Positions 7,417 to 17,277 are shown, counted from the first letter of the stretch. The stretch: 47,113 nucleotides of DNA from CAZYBU01 sp964645775 (GCA_964645775.1 CAZYBU010000026.1:1-47113); one strand, 5' to 3'. Program-made: numbers and translations. Notes: generated by a model not told the origin, from the letters alone.

Positions 7417-9624
7417 ATGAGATTTTTTTATTTTCTCGCGAGATCCATCAGCTACAGTTTCGCCCTGTCATTTTTTGCCGTTATAGTCGGATGGTTTGCC
7501 ACGACTGTCGGTTTTTTCCTGAGCAGTTCCTTCATCATCTTTTCCTATGAAAAGATCATAGATATGATTTTTAGATGGCTTCCCATCTCCATGCTCATTG
7601 CCACTCTCGTGCATTTTGTCCATTACGGTTTTCTCACTCCTGTTCGCGTTCCCTCTCTCATTAAGAGTTTCCGAATAATAAACCGTGCATTTGTGCGAAA
7701 GTTTTACATGGAAGAGGATGAAATGGTCGATGTCTATCACCGTCTTTCCGATGTCCCTCTTCTGACGGCATTCCATTCCGCCCTCTACTCAATGGGAATC
7801 GGCGTATTTATCTTTCTTTTCATCCTCTATGAGTATATACTTGCCGGACATATCGGTTATGAGCAGACCATGGAGATATTCAAGATTCTGGCCATCTCCA
7901 TCGTGATTATTATCATGTTTAACGGGATGATTACATATCTTCTCATAGAGTACCTCACGAACAATGATCGCGCCCTCCTTTATAACCGTCTTGTCCAGAA
8001 GGGGCATAAGGAGGAGCCTCATTCCCTCATCAGCATGAGGGTAAAATTCATGTTTTTTATCATCCTGCTTGTCATCACACTCCTTTCCTTCGCGGCCCTG
8101 ATGGAGAAGGGACGATTCTACGCGGAGTACAACATTGAGATAATTATTGCCTACCTGGTAATGTCTCTGCTCGTGGCTGTGGTTCTCATGCAGGTGAACA
8201 CGAACTCCATCCTCCGGGTTTTCCAGGACCTCAGACGTGTGACCAGGGAGATATCATCAGGTGGTCAGTCCGGTTTTCGTATCCTCTCCCTGGAAAAGGA
8301 GATCGCTTCCATCGAATTCGCCCTTATGGAGATGTCCTGGGAGATCGATGAGCACAGGAAGAACATGGAGCTTATGGTTGAACAGAGAACCCATGAACTT
8401 CAGGACGCTATGACCGACCTCAAGGAGAAGGATGATCAGATGCAGAAGCAGCTTGACATGGCTTCAGTTATCCAGAGAAGCATCCTTCCCGGAGAAATAC
8501 AGGACTGGAACGAGCTGAAGTTCTGTGTCCGATACGTGGCCATGGAGAAGATCGGGGGTGACTTCTATGATGTCTATCATCTTAAGGACGATAAGCTGGG
8601 AGTCATGATCGCCGACGTTTCAGGCCACGGCATTCCGGCCGCTCTTGTTACCACCATGGCAAAGATCTCATTTAACAACGCGGGTGGCCGTTTCGATTCT
8701 CCCAGAAGGATATTCCAGGAAGTCAACCAGAACATTCTGGATCATGTTAAGACCCAGGATTACATGACAAGCTTTATGGTCGTTTTTGATGATGAATACA
8801 ATGTAACCTATTCCAATGCCAGTCACCAGAAAGCTTTGCTCCTTAGAACGGAAAAGGGAGAAGTAGAGGAGCTGGATACCAACGGTCTTTTCATCGGGGC
8901 CATTGAAGAGGCTAATGACTCTTACGATGAGCTCAGGAGTCAGTTGAATTACGGAGACAGGGTAGTCCTGTATACGGACGGTATACCTGAGGCCCTGAAC
9001 AGTGAGAGAAAGGAATATGGCATTGAACGTCTGGAGTCCATTGCCCTTCAAAATCGCGGAATGGGCCTTGACGAGTTCGCGGATTCCATCATTGATGATG
9101 TTAACACTCATATCGGGTCCACGCAGGTGGAAGATGACCTTACTCTCCTCGTTATTGAGCTGGCCCGGGATGAGGCCGTGGATCTTATTAAAAACGCGAA
9201 AAAACTGGTCTCAACCCATAAGTACAATGAGGCCCTTGAGATTCTTCAACACGGCCTGGAGAAGTTTCCGGGAAACCAGAAGATTCTATACAATCTGGCG
9301 AAGAACTATTTCCGGGTAAACAACTACGCCAGGACTATTGAACTGATCAGCCAGTACCTGGAGAATGATGAGAGAAACAAGTACGCCTTTTATATAGCTG
9401 GAGCCGCCAATTATCAGATGTACGATTATCAGCGGGCCATTGAGATGTTCGAAAAGGCTGTGGACCTTGACACGAATTTTGTGAACGCCATGTTCGCCCT
9501 GGGCATGGCCCATAAGAAGAGTGACAACCAGGAAGAAGCCATCAAGTCTTTTGAACGCGTGGTTAATCTGGACCCGGATAACAAGATGGCCCTCTTCGAA
9601 CTCTCGGAACTGAACCAGGAGTAG
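7417..9624 (+). CDS. Membrane SpoIIE-type serine phosphatase with C-terminal TPR repeats
   Basis: A 735-residue signalling protein. Residues 1-265 hold about six membrane helices in three pairs. A HAMP-like linker and a coiled coil (about 310-345, rich in Glu/Lys/Gln) lead to a PPM/SpoIIE phosphatase domain (about 360-590). Metal-binding aspartates are visible in GGDFYD (Asp382) and ADVSGHG (Asp400), with a late DDLTLLV. The tail (about 600-735) is a run of three to four TPR units, for example around YARTIELISQYLENDERNKYAF and YQRAIEMFEKAVDLDTNF. Such proteins dephosphorylate anti-anti-sigma (STAS) proteins or act on similar partner switches; the TPR tail would bind a partner. CCAGGA precedes ATG 7417. 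No STAS or anti-sigma gene is in this window. Confidence 0.9.
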   Translation: MRFFYFLARSISYSFALSFFAVIVGWFATTVGFFLSSSFIIFSYEKIIDMIFRWLPISMLIATLVHFVHYGFLTPVRVPSLIKSFRIINRAFVRKFYMEEDEMVDVYHRLSDVPLLTAFHSALYSMGIGVFIFLFILYEYILAGHIGYEQTMEIFKILAISIVIIIMFNGMITYLLIEYLTNNDRALLYNRLVQKGHKEEPHSLISMRVKFMFFIILLVITLLSFAALMEKGRFYAEYNIEIIIAYLVMSLLVAVVLMQVNTNSILRVFQDLRRVTREISSGGQSGFRILSLEKEIASIEFALMEMSWEIDEHRKNMELMVEQRTHELQDAMTDLKEKDDQMQKQLDMASVIQRSILPGEIQDWNELKFCVRYVAMEKIGGDFYDVYHLKDDKLGVMIADVSGHGIPAALVTTMAKISFNNAGGRFDSPRRIFQEVNQNILDHVKTQDYMTSFMVVFDDEYNVTYSNASHQKALLLRTEKGEVEELDTNGLFIGAIEEANDSYDELRSQLNYGDRVVLYTDGIPEALNSERKEYGIERLESIALQNRGMGLDEFADSIIDDVNTHIGSTQVEDDLTLLVIELARDEAVDLIKNAKKLVSTHKYNEALEILQHGLEKFPGNQKILYNLAKNYFRVNNYARTIELISQYLENDERNKYAFYIAGAANYQMYDYQRAIEMFEKAVDLDTNFVNAMFALGMAHKKSDNQEEAIKSFERVVNLDPDNKMALFELSELNQE

Positions 9625-9642
9625 CGGCAATAGCGGTTCGAA

Positions 9643-10698
9643 ATGATCCGAAAACCTATAAAAAACCTTGCTTACGATGAGGCGGTCGAAGTATTCCAGC
9701 GGATGGGACTTGAGGGATATCGCGCCCGCCAGCTCTTTAACTGGCTTTATGAGAGAAACATTCGCTTCTTCAGGGAGATGACTACCTTCTCAAAGGAACT
9801 GCGCAGTCGCCTCGAAGAGGAGTGGACTCTTTCCCCGCTGGAGCCGGTAGAGGAGAGGGTCTCCCCACTGGACGGAACTGTGAAGTATCTCTTTCGAACC
9901 ATGGACGGACTTTACATCGAGTCCGTTCTCATTAAAAACGATGGCACGGACGAAGGGAGGCTTACTGTCTGCCTCTCAAGTCAGGCCGGCTGTGCCATGG
10001 GTTGTACCTTTTGTGAGACCGGGAAACAGGGCTTTTCACGGAACCTGGAGGCCGGGGAGATACTGGATCAGCTCTGTCACGTTCGCCGCCTCTCGGGACT
10101 GATTAACAATAACGTGGTCTTTATGGGGATGGGGGAACCCCTTATGAACTACGATAATGTCATGAAGGCAGCCTCCATCATGAACTACAGCTACGGCTTC
10201 CATCTTTCCGTCAGGAAAATAACCATTTCCACATGCGGTATTACGACGGCCATAGAGAGATATATCGATGAAGGACGGCCCTACAACCTGGCCCTCTCCC
10301 TCAACGACACTATTTCAGAAAGAAGGGCCGGGTACATGCCTGTCGAAAAAAAGTACCCTGTGGCCGGTATAGCGGATCTTCTGAGACGGAAATTCCCGGT
10401 CTCCAGAAACCGGCTGACTCTTGAGTATGTCATGAGAAAGGACAATATCTCGGGAGAAGACGCCCGCAGAATAAAAAAAATGTTTCGTTTCGGACGAATA
10501 AAGCTTAATCTTATTCCCCTGAACAGCGGTGGGGATAATGAACCGACAGATAAGGAGATAGAGACCTTTCTTGAGGAACTGGAGGTGATGAATGTCCCGG
10601 TCTCGATCCGTAAAAGCCTGGGACGGGACATCGGCGGAGCCTGCGGTCAGCTGAGCGGACGGCGTTGGGAAAGGGATAAGGAGAGTCAGAGAGTATGA
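9643..10698 (+). CDS. rlmN: 23S rRNA (adenine2503-C2)-methyltransferase RlmN
   Basis: A 351-residue radical-SAM enzyme that methylates A2503 of 23S rRNA (and A37 of some tRNAs in E. coli). The 4Fe-4S cluster motif CAMGCTFC gives cysteines 117, 121 and 124. The methyl-carrying cysteine is Cys334 in GRDIGGACGQLSG. The signature GMGEPLMNYDNV and the ISTCGI and LALSLN segments are all present, and length is normal. The ribosome site before ATG 9643 is weak; translation may be coupled to the phosphatase gene ending 18 bases upstream. Its stop overlaps the ATG of the penicillin-binding protein gene (ATGA). Confidence 0.97.
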   Translation: MIRKPIKNLAYDEAVEVFQRMGLEGYRARQLFNWLYERNIRFFREMTTFSKELRSRLEEEWTLSPLEPVEERVSPLDGTVKYLFRTMDGLYIESVLIKNDGTDEGRLTVCLSSQAGCAMGCTFCETGKQGFSRNLEAGEILDQLCHVRRLSGLINNNVVFMGMGEPLMNYDNVMKAASIMNYSYGFHLSVRKITISTCGITTAIERYIDEGRPYNLALSLNDTISERRAGYMPVEKKYPVAGIADLLRRKFPVSRNRLTLEYVMRKDNISGEDARRIKKMFRFGRIKLNLIPLNSGGDNEPTDKEIETFLEELEVMNVPVSIRKSLGRDIGGACGQLSGRRWERDKESQRV

Positions 10699-12953
10699 AG
10701 AAGAGATCGTCAGGATGGATAAGGAGACACTGGAAGCTTTTTCTGGTCTACATCCCCCTGCTTCTTGTTCTGGTCATGGGAGTCTATACCGGGGCCATTT
10801 ATGTGACCTGGCAGAACGACAGGGAGCAGGCGCTGGACAGGCTGGCCCGTTATAAAAAGCTGATCGACCGTACCGAGGAGTTGAAAAGGGGGATGGTCTA
10901 TAGTTACCGTGACGTGGACCTGAATGCCCGGGTGGTCGACATTCCTACGCGTATCTTTGACCGGAATAATGAACTGATCGGTGAATTTTTTGAGCAGAAG
11001 AGGGAAATCGTGCCTTACGACCATATCCCTAAATGGATAGTGAACGGAGTTATCGCCAGCGAGGACAGGGAGTTCTACAATCACAGGGGAATTGATATCT
11101 CAGGTATCATACGGGCCATGATTAAGAATATTAGTCATATGAGAATTGTACAGGGAGGAAGTACCGTAACACAGCAGCTGGCCAAGGTCCTGTTTACCGA
11201 CATGGAGCGGAGTATCAAACGAAAGATATACGAGGCGTTCTGCGCCCGGGAGATCGAACGTCTATACGATAAGCAGGACATCCTGTCAATGTACCTGAAC
11301 CTGATCTACTTCGGGAACGGCGCCTACGGTGTTGAGGCCGTATCCCAGATGTACTTCGGTCATAGCGTTAAGCGGTGCGATATCGCGGAATCAGCCATGA
11401 TCGTGGCCAGCATATCCAATCCTGCCATATATTCTCCCCTTGAAGATCTGGACCGTTCCGTGGGCAAGACCAGGCGTATTCTCAATTCCATGGTGGAGGC
11501 CGGGATGCTGGAGGGGAAGAAGGCGAAGTATCACTACCGGAAATTTTTGAAACGGTGGGAAGTGGAATTTAATAAAGAAGGGAAAGCGGTCTCCTCGCTG
11601 ATCGGGACCTTCGCCTATAGCGCTTACCGGATAAATCGTGCCCCATTCTTTAACGAAAGGATCCGGCGAATACTCGTGGAAAAGTTCGGGGAAGAGGTCA
11701 TTAAGAAGGGAGGCCTCTCGGTCTATACCACCATTGACGGGAAGAGCCAGGATTACGCTTTGGCGGCCCTTCGGAAAGGGATTGAAAGACAGAGGAACTA
11801 TCATAATAAACGGGCGGAGTCCCTGAAGGGGACCCGGGCCGACCGGGAGAGGGAAAAAGCGGAGAACACGGAAGGGGCCCTGGTCGCCCTCGATCCGAAC
11901 AGCGGTGAGATTCTCGCCTACGCGGGAGGATACCATTTCAGCGCGAAAAACCAGAACGATCATGTTTCCCAGATACGGAGACAGCCCGGTTCTTCGTTCA
12001 AACCTCTGATTTATGTTTCCGCCATTCAGGAGAGGACCATCACCCCATCAACCAAACTTGAGAACAGGAAGGTCTCCTTCGAAGGGACCTATACTCCTGA
12101 AAACTATGACCGGGAATATTCGGATTATGTCATAGCCCGGGAGGCCCTTGTAAAATCGATCAATATTCCGGCCGTACACGTCCTTGAAAAGACCGGTTAT
12201 GACAGGCTTTTCGAAATTCTTGAAAAGGCTCTCAAAAGTCAGGAGCAGCCTTATGAAGGACGGTTCGCCCGCACCCTCTCCATAGCTCTGGGGGCCTATG
12301 AAATATCACCCCTGGAGAGTTCCATCCTTCACTCCCTTCTCGTAAACGGGGGGAAATATATTCGGCCATACGGTATTCGCCAGGTCCGGGATTATTATAA
12401 TAACGTGGTCTGGGATTACGAGAAGGAGATGAGGAAGCATATCGAAAAGATGAGGGAGAGAACGGGAACGATTGTCGATCCCGCGGCCGCATCCATTGTC
12501 TTATCCATGTTAAGGGGGGTTCTCGAAAAAGGCGGAACGGCATCCTGGGTCCTGAGGAACCCCGAATTCATGGCCGCCGGCAAGACCGGGACCTCCAGCC
12601 GGTACGCTGACGCCTGGTTCGTGGGGTATACGTCGCGGTTGGTGACCTCCGTCTGGGTCGGTAACAAGACCGGGTCCTTTTCCCTGGGGCCGGGCCGTTC
12701 CGGGGGAAGCGTTGCCGCCCCCGTATGGGGGGAGTTTATCAGAAAAACCTTCAGGCATGATACACCCGCTGACTTTACCATCCCTGAGGAGAGTCTCACG
12801 AGGGAACGAATATGTCTTGACTCTGGCGCCGTAGCCGGGAGGAATGGGGAATGTCCCCGTGTATGTGAGTACCAGCTTTTCTATTCCGGAACGGAACCGG
12901 GTCACTATTGTCCCATTCATGTTACGGGTACAAACGGGGAGGAGAAACAATGA
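10695..12953 (+). CDS. Class A penicillin-binding protein (bifunctional transglycosylase/transpeptidase)
   Basis: A 752-residue bitopic cell-wall synthase. One membrane helix spans about 14-34. The glycosyltransferase-51 domain (about 85-260) shows its catalytic glutamate in ASEDREFYNHRGID (Glu123) and the GGSTVTQQLAK motif. The transpeptidase domain (about 375-690) shows the SxxK motif (Ser433 to Lys436 in PGSSFKP), SIN as the SxN motif, and KTGTS (Lys630). A cysteine-containing tail follows. It polymerises lipid II and cross-links peptidoglycan in the periplasm. It overlaps rlmN by four bases and the M23 gene by four bases, so it is the centre of an envelope operon. Confidence 0.95.
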   Translation: MKKRSSGWIRRHWKLFLVYIPLLLVLVMGVYTGAIYVTWQNDREQALDRLARYKKLIDRTEELKRGMVYSYRDVDLNARVVDIPTRIFDRNNELIGEFFEQKREIVPYDHIPKWIVNGVIASEDREFYNHRGIDISGIIRAMIKNISHMRIVQGGSTVTQQLAKVLFTDMERSIKRKIYEAFCAREIERLYDKQDILSMYLNLIYFGNGAYGVEAVSQMYFGHSVKRCDIAESAMIVASISNPAIYSPLEDLDRSVGKTRRILNSMVEAGMLEGKKAKYHYRKFLKRWEVEFNKEGKAVSSLIGTFAYSAYRINRAPFFNERIRRILVEKFGEEVIKKGGLSVYTTIDGKSQDYALAALRKGIERQRNYHNKRAESLKGTRADREREKAENTEGALVALDPNSGEILAYAGGYHFSAKNQNDHVSQIRRQPGSSFKPLIYVSAIQERTITPSTKLENRKVSFEGTYTPENYDREYSDYVIAREALVKSINIPAVHVLEKTGYDRLFEILEKALKSQEQPYEGRFARTLSIALGAYEISPLESSILHSLLVNGGKYIRPYGIRQVRDYYNNVVWDYEKEMRKHIEKMRERTGTIVDPAAASIVLSMLRGVLEKGGTASWVLRNPEFMAAGKTGTSSRYADAWFVGYTSRLVTSVWVGNKTGSFSLGPGRSGGSVAAPVWGEFIRKTFRHDTPADFTIPEESLTRERICLDSGAVAGRNGECPRVCEYQLFYSGTEPGHYCPIHVTGTNGEEKQ

Positions 12954-13816
12954 AAACGGAACGTTTTCCCCTGCTGATATCCCTGCTTATCCTGATTCTT
13001 TCCACGGCTTCATTCAGCTGGCCTGTCCGGGATGGAAAAATTACATCCACCTTCGGGGAGTCCCGGGGGGATCACTTTCATGACGGCATCGACATGGTGA
13101 ACCGGGACGACAGGGTCTATCCCGTTGCCCGTGGACATCTCCTCTACTACAGGGACAGAGCGCGTTACCCCCTTGACCGGGTCGCCGGAGGGGGGAACTA
13201 CACGGTCCTTGCCCATGGAGACACCTACTATTCGGTCTATATGCATCTCCGTGATGGTGTCGATCTCAGGGAACGTTATTCCCAGAGTGACCGGCTCGGT
13301 CTTATAGGTAACACCGGGCATTCCTACGGAGCCCACCTTCACTTCACGGTAATAGAACGAAAGGAATTCCGCTCCTTAAATCCGATGGTCCTTATCGGTA
13401 ATATCGAAGATTCAAGAGAGCCTGAAATAGGGAGGACCGCCCTGCGGATCGGAAAAAAACTGGTTTATATCCGTGATGGATCGAACATCCGGCTTACCCG
13501 TCATTATCCCCTTCTAATCGAAATACGGGACACCATCCAGGGAAATGAACGACTGGGGATCTACAGGATCGAAGCCGTGCTTAACGGCAAGAAGGTCCAT
13601 GAGGCCGAGTTCAAAGAACTTGAAGCGGGAAAAAAGGGGATGACATTCGGGGGCGCTTCCTTTGACAGGATTTTCGACCCGGAGGGACTTTACAGGATAG
13701 ACGGTATTACATACAGAAACGGAGAAAACAGTGTCGTGATCCGGGCCTGGGACATGGCGGGCAACAGGGCTGAGAAGACGTTCCGGTATACGATAACTCT
13801 TGATATAAAAAAATGA
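12950..13816 (+). CDS. Secreted M23-family (LytM-type) peptidase
   Basis: A 288-residue exported protein. A hydrophobic signal spans about 7-22. The M23 domain follows at once (about 24-155): the first zinc ligands are in FHDGIDM (HxxxD pattern) and the HxH pair is in AHLHFTVIE. It would cut peptide cross-bridges in peptidoglycan or serve as a LytM-like activator, though the retained HxxxD and HxH favour catalysis. The remaining C-terminal part is beta-rich (Ig-like, ending in SVVIRAWDMAGNRAEKTFRYTI). ATG 12950 is chosen because GGGGAGGAG lies 6-7 bases upstream and it forms an ATGA overlap with the penicillin-binding protein gene; an in-frame ATG at 12908 would lie inside that gene. Confidence 0.9.
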   Translation: MKTERFPLLISLLILILSTASFSWPVRDGKITSTFGESRGDHFHDGIDMVNRDDRVYPVARGHLLYYRDRARYPLDRVAGGGNYTVLAHGDTYYSVYMHLRDGVDLRERYSQSDRLGLIGNTGHSYGAHLHFTVIERKEFRSLNPMVLIGNIEDSREPEIGRTALRIGKKLVYIRDGSNIRLTRHYPLLIEIRDTIQGNERLGIYRIEAVLNGKKVHEAEFKELEAGKKGMTFGGASFDRIFDPEGLYRIDGITYRNGENSVVIRAWDMAGNRAEKTFRYTITLDIKK

Positions 13817-14253
13817 ACGCAGGCGGCAATCGTTTACTGAATAACATACTCCGTATAGTGCGAAGGAAGAGAAATATCACCCAGACCCGTATGGCAGGGG
13901 ATCTGAATGTTTCTCCCTCCTATCTTTGCAAGGTGGAGAAAGGGACGCAGGAACCGTCCCCTCAGTTTATGAAGGCTTGCGCCCATTACCTTGACATGCC
14001 GGAAGAGGAGCTGTTCCCGGCCCGACGTTCAGCGCTTAACTCAACCCTGGCCAGGGAACGGCAGGAACTGAAAAATAATCTCTGGTTGAAACGGATGGAG
14101 AAAAACCTTAAGCAATATGAACTGGCCCGCATGATAGGTTGTTCTCCATCTTATCTCTCCAAGATCGAGAAAGGTTTCCAGCGTCCCACGGAAACCTTCA
14201 AGAAGAAGTGCGCGCAGGTGCTCAAGGTAAAGCAGAACCTCCTCTTTCCGTGA
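13813..14253 (+). CDS. Tandem XRE-type helix-turn-helix regulator
   Basis: A 146-residue cytoplasmic DNA-binding protein made of two Cro/C1-type HTH domains (about 5-62 and 82-140) joined by a short linker. The repeats are clearly homologous: SPSYLCKVEKG then ELFP in the first, SPSYLSKIEKG then LLFP in the second. A single chain could thus bind like a dimer. It overlaps the M23 peptidase gene by four bases and precedes two CNNM genes, so it may regulate this envelope operon. No separate sensor domain is present. Confidence 0.88.
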   Translation: MNAGGNRLLNNILRIVRRKRNITQTRMAGDLNVSPSYLCKVEKGTQEPSPQFMKACAHYLDMPEEELFPARRSALNSTLARERQELKNNLWLKRMEKNLKQYELARMIGCSPSYLSKIEKGFQRPTETFKKKCAQVLKVKQNLLFP

Positions 14254-14262
14254 TATGCTATA

Positions 14263-15522
14263 ATGGAAACAGTCATTTTCGAAATCGCGGCCATCGCGGT
14301 CCTTATTGTATTCTCAGCCTTTTTTTCCGGGTCTGAAACGGCGCTCTTCTCCCTTCGCAGGCAGGACCTTCATAGATTCAGCACATCGGATAACGGTATG
14401 GAACGTTCCATGGCTGAGATGATGAAAAACCCCCAGCAGATTCTTATTACCATATTGCTCGGCAACCTGCTTGCGAATCTTCTTATCTCCATGTTTTCAA
14501 CCCGCCTCCTCCTCCAGAGATGGGGAGATTGGGGACACTGGATATCGATCGCGGTCGTGACTCCCTTCATGATTCTCTTCTGCGAAATCCTACCGAAGAT
14601 CATAGCCCTTAACACCTACGAGGATTATTCCCTGAGGGTCTATCTCCCCCTGAATATTATTCATAAGATACTCTTCCCCGTCCGTCAGATCCTGAAATTT
14701 GTTTCAGATGCTATTGTACGTGCCTTCAGGCTAAGCTTTGAACACGCCATGATAACTGAAATTGAACTGGATCATGCCGTTCGCTCCAGCCAGGAGGATG
14801 GGATTCTGGGCCGCAAGGAGGGGCATCTGATAAAAAATGTCCTGCGTTTCTCCAAGATGGAGGCGGCCAATGTTATGTTTCCACGGAGCAAAGCTCTTTT
14901 CATCCCTGAGAAGGCTACCATCGAAGAGGCCATGGATCTGTTTAAGAATACGGGAGGTATCCGTGCGCCTGTATTCAAAGGAGATCTTGATCATATAACC
15001 GGTATGGTGGATATGCGTCAGCTTCTTCCCAGCTATCTCGGTTTCAGGAGGGGGCGCTACATCGCCCCCTTTATCCAGGAGATTAATTTTTTCCCCGCTT
15101 CCCGGGAGTTAACGGACCTTCTTAATGACTTCCTGGAAAAACGGATACAGATCGCCATCCTCCTTGACGAATACGGAGGAACCCAGGGTGTGGTGACTCT
15201 GAACGCAATCCTGTCGACCCTTATGGGTAAGGACTACAACCGATATGAGATCGATACTATCCCGGATGTGCGTTTCACGTCAGATGGGCTAACCGTTGTT
15301 TCAGGCAAGATGCTTATCCAGGATTTTAACGCCCGGTTCGGGACGAAACTTGAGAGTGAACACACGGATACCATGGGCGGTTTCTTTATCGAAAGGTTCA
15401 GCGGTATCCCGAAAAGAGGGGATGAAATCGTAATTCGAGGATACAGGTTGCGAATCCGGTTTATCCGCCGTAATCGAGTGGAAAGCATAGAGGTGCTTGA
15501 GAGGAATAAAGAGGATGAGTGA
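14263..15522 (+). CDS. CNNM/CorC-family membrane protein with CBS domains (first copy)
   Basis: A 419-residue membrane protein of the former hemolysin-C/DUF21 family, linked to magnesium or cobalt transport or resistance. The DUF21 (CNNM) membrane domain occupies about 1-190, starting with the FFSGSETALFSLRR signature. A CBS pair (about 205-330) and a CorC/HlyC C-terminal domain (about 340-415; the DEYGGTQGVVTL motif lies at its border) follow. No ribosome site is seen before ATG 14263; the gene begins 9 bases after the regulator gene and is probably coupled. It overlaps the second copy by eight bases. Confidence 0.92.
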   Translation: METVIFEIAAIAVLIVFSAFFSGSETALFSLRRQDLHRFSTSDNGMERSMAEMMKNPQQILITILLGNLLANLLISMFSTRLLLQRWGDWGHWISIAVVTPFMILFCEILPKIIALNTYEDYSLRVYLPLNIIHKILFPVRQILKFVSDAIVRAFRLSFEHAMITEIELDHAVRSSQEDGILGRKEGHLIKNVLRFSKMEAANVMFPRSKALFIPEKATIEEAMDLFKNTGGIRAPVFKGDLDHITGMVDMRQLLPSYLGFRRGRYIAPFIQEINFFPASRELTDLLNDFLEKRIQIAILLDEYGGTQGVVTLNAILSTLMGKDYNRYEIDTIPDVRFTSDGLTVVSGKMLIQDFNARFGTKLESEHTDTMGGFFIERFSGIPKRGDEIVIRGYRLRIRFIRRNRVESIEVLERNKEDE

Positions 15523-16774
15523 GACCCTGATTATATACGAGGGACTGATATTTCTCATGATGCTTCTCTCCGCTTTCTTTTCCGGAACAGAGACAGCTCT
15601 GGTATCGGCCAGCCGCATTCATCTGGCGTCCTGGGCGGACGGGGGGGACAGGGCCTCCCGCCGGGCCGTCTCTTTACTGGACAGTTCCGAGGATGTTCTG
15701 GGAATGATCCTGATCGGCAACAACCTGGCGAACGTCGCTGCAACATCATTTCTTACCTTTATTGCCACACGATCTTTTATGCTGGGTGAAAGTGAGCTTC
15801 TCCTGGTGACAGCCGTTCAGACAATCGTTTTCCTGGTCTTTTGCGAGATTACGCCAAAGCTGATCGCCCGGGGGTTCTCCGACGCATATCTTCGAAATCT
15901 TTCAGGCGTGATCGGTTTCTTTATTATTGTGCTGAAACCAGCCACACTTGTCGCGTCCTTCATGGCCGGCCGGGTGAAGGACCTTTTCGGGGTGGAGGGC
16001 CCCGTCAATCCCGCCGTTCAGTCCCGGGACGAGATCGATACCCTTTTCCAGATCGGCGGCGAGGCCGGGGTTATCGACGAGCATAACAGGTTATTTGTCT
16101 CGGAGATTCTTTCCTTCAAGGACCTTACGGCCCGGGAGGTGATGACGCCCATCGTGGAGATGGAATCGATCGAGGAGGGAGAGTCTATACGCGACCTTGT
16201 TCTCATGATCGCGCGAACCGGTTTTTCCAGGATACCGGTCTACAGGGAACGGGTGGATAATATTATCGGCTACATATTTTACAGGGACCTCATGGAGTAT
16301 GAACGGGAACAGAGAGGGAGCCGGGTTGAAGAATATGTGGAACATGCCATATACGTTCCAGAAATGAGAAACCTCTATGAGCTTTATATCGAGATGCAGG
16401 AGAGGCACCTCCCCCTGGTTTACGTGGTGAACGAATACGGGGGTGTGGTGGGAATGATAACCCATGAGGATATCGCAGAGGAAGTTGTTGGAGAGATCCA
16501 GACCCGGGACCATTCAGAGGAGCTTGTCATCAGGATTAATGACAGCAGGTATCAGCTGGAAGGCACTCTGGCCCTGGATTATCTCAAACGTCAATTCGGA
16601 ATATCACTGGAAGGAAGAAACTTCGATACCATCGCCGGCTATATGCTCTACCGGCTGGGACGAATCCCCAGAAAGGGGGAAAAGGTCCGCACCCGGAGGG
16701 CCACCTTTACGGTTGATGAAGCCGATGAACGGGGGATCCAGAAGATCATTATGCAGTTGAACCGTCCATCCTGA
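15515..16774 (+). CDS. CNNM/CorC-family membrane protein with CBS domains (second copy)
   Basis: A 419-residue paralogue of the previous gene with the same domain order: CNNM membrane domain with FFSGTETALVSASR, CBS pair including VMTPIVEMESI and GFSRIPVYRERVDNIIGY, then VVNEYGGVVGMIT and a CorC/HlyC domain. Sequence has diverged clearly from copy one. In many bacteria such paired proteins are encoded together and may form a heterodimer; this is an inference here. ATG 15515 is taken as start because it sits just before the upstream stop (15520-15522) and begins the first helix region; an in-frame start at 15497 would lie deeper in the previous gene. It converges with the HIT gene with a three-base gap. 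Confidence 0.92.
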   Translation: MSETLIIYEGLIFLMMLLSAFFSGTETALVSASRIHLASWADGGDRASRRAVSLLDSSEDVLGMILIGNNLANVAATSFLTFIATRSFMLGESELLLVTAVQTIVFLVFCEITPKLIARGFSDAYLRNLSGVIGFFIIVLKPATLVASFMAGRVKDLFGVEGPVNPAVQSRDEIDTLFQIGGEAGVIDEHNRLFVSEILSFKDLTAREVMTPIVEMESIEEGESIRDLVLMIARTGFSRIPVYRERVDNIIGYIFYRDLMEYEREQRGSRVEEYVEHAIYVPEMRNLYELYIEMQERHLPLVYVVNEYGGVVGMITHEDIAEEVVGEIQTRDHSEELVIRINDSRYQLEGTLALDYLKRQFGISLEGRNFDTIAGYMLYRLGRIPRKGEKVRTRRATFTVDEADERGIQKIIMQLNRPS

Positions 16775-16777
16775 TAA

Positions 16778-17125
16778 TCAGGTTTGAACCAGGGGCCCGA
16801 GGGGTTTGCCTCCCAGGACATGAAAGTGAAGGTGAAAGACTTCCTGACCGGCGCCTGAGCCATTGTTTACGATGACACGATATCCCGCATCAAGGAGCTC
16901 CTTGTTCTCGGCCACCTTTCTTATCCCCTCCATAATATCCGAGACAAGCCGGCTGTCATTTTTATCGAGGTCATTGATACTGGCAATATGCTTTTTGGGT
17001 ATGACAAGAACATGAACAGGAGCCTGGGCGTTGATGTCCTCAAATGCGAGTACGGTTTTTGTCTCATAAACTTTTGTGGAAGGTATTTCCCCGCCGACAA
17101 TCTTGCAGAAGAGACAGTCTTCCAT
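16778..17125 (-). CDS. HIT-family (histidine triad) nucleotide-binding protein
   Basis: A 115-residue cytoplasmic protein. The histidine triad is HLHFH (His98, His100, His102) followed by VLGG. The N-terminus CLFCKIVGGEIPS is typical of the HINT/PKCI branch, which hydrolyses nucleoside phosphoramidates and AMP-lysine adducts. GGGAG lies 8 bases before the ATG. The zinc-like C-x2-C pair at residues 4 and 7 is present, as in many bacterial members. Confidence 0.95.
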   Translation of the reverse strand: MEDCLFCKIVGGEIPSTKVYETKTVLAFEDINAQAPVHVLVIPKKHIASINDLDKNDSRLVSDIMEGIRKVAENKELLDAGYRVIVNNGSGAGQEVFHLHFHVLGGKPLGPLVQT

Positions 17126-17247
17126 GGTTATTCTCCCTTAATTTTTATTAACAGGTCAACAGCAGGATGGTCAATCCCTCCGAAACCGGTCGTTTCGATT
17201 TGATTTCCCTTTTTTTTGTGGAAAACTCTGGATCAGAACCTGCGATT

Positions 17248-17277
17248 AATGTAACATAATATATATCAGATTGTCAA
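17248..17277 (-). promoter_or_regulatory. Possible promoter for the HIT gene
   Basis: On the minus strand TTGACA (17277-17272) is followed after 18 bases by TACATT (four of six). The leader would be about 115 bases. The region 17126-17298 between the divergent genes is AT-rich and otherwise shows nothing clear. Confidence 0.35.

Noticed and set aside
14259..14264. Perfect TATAAT overlapping the start codon of the first CNNM gene
   Set aside because: No -35 partner was evident, and transcription would begin downstream of the needed start codon; the gene is probably expressed from upstream.
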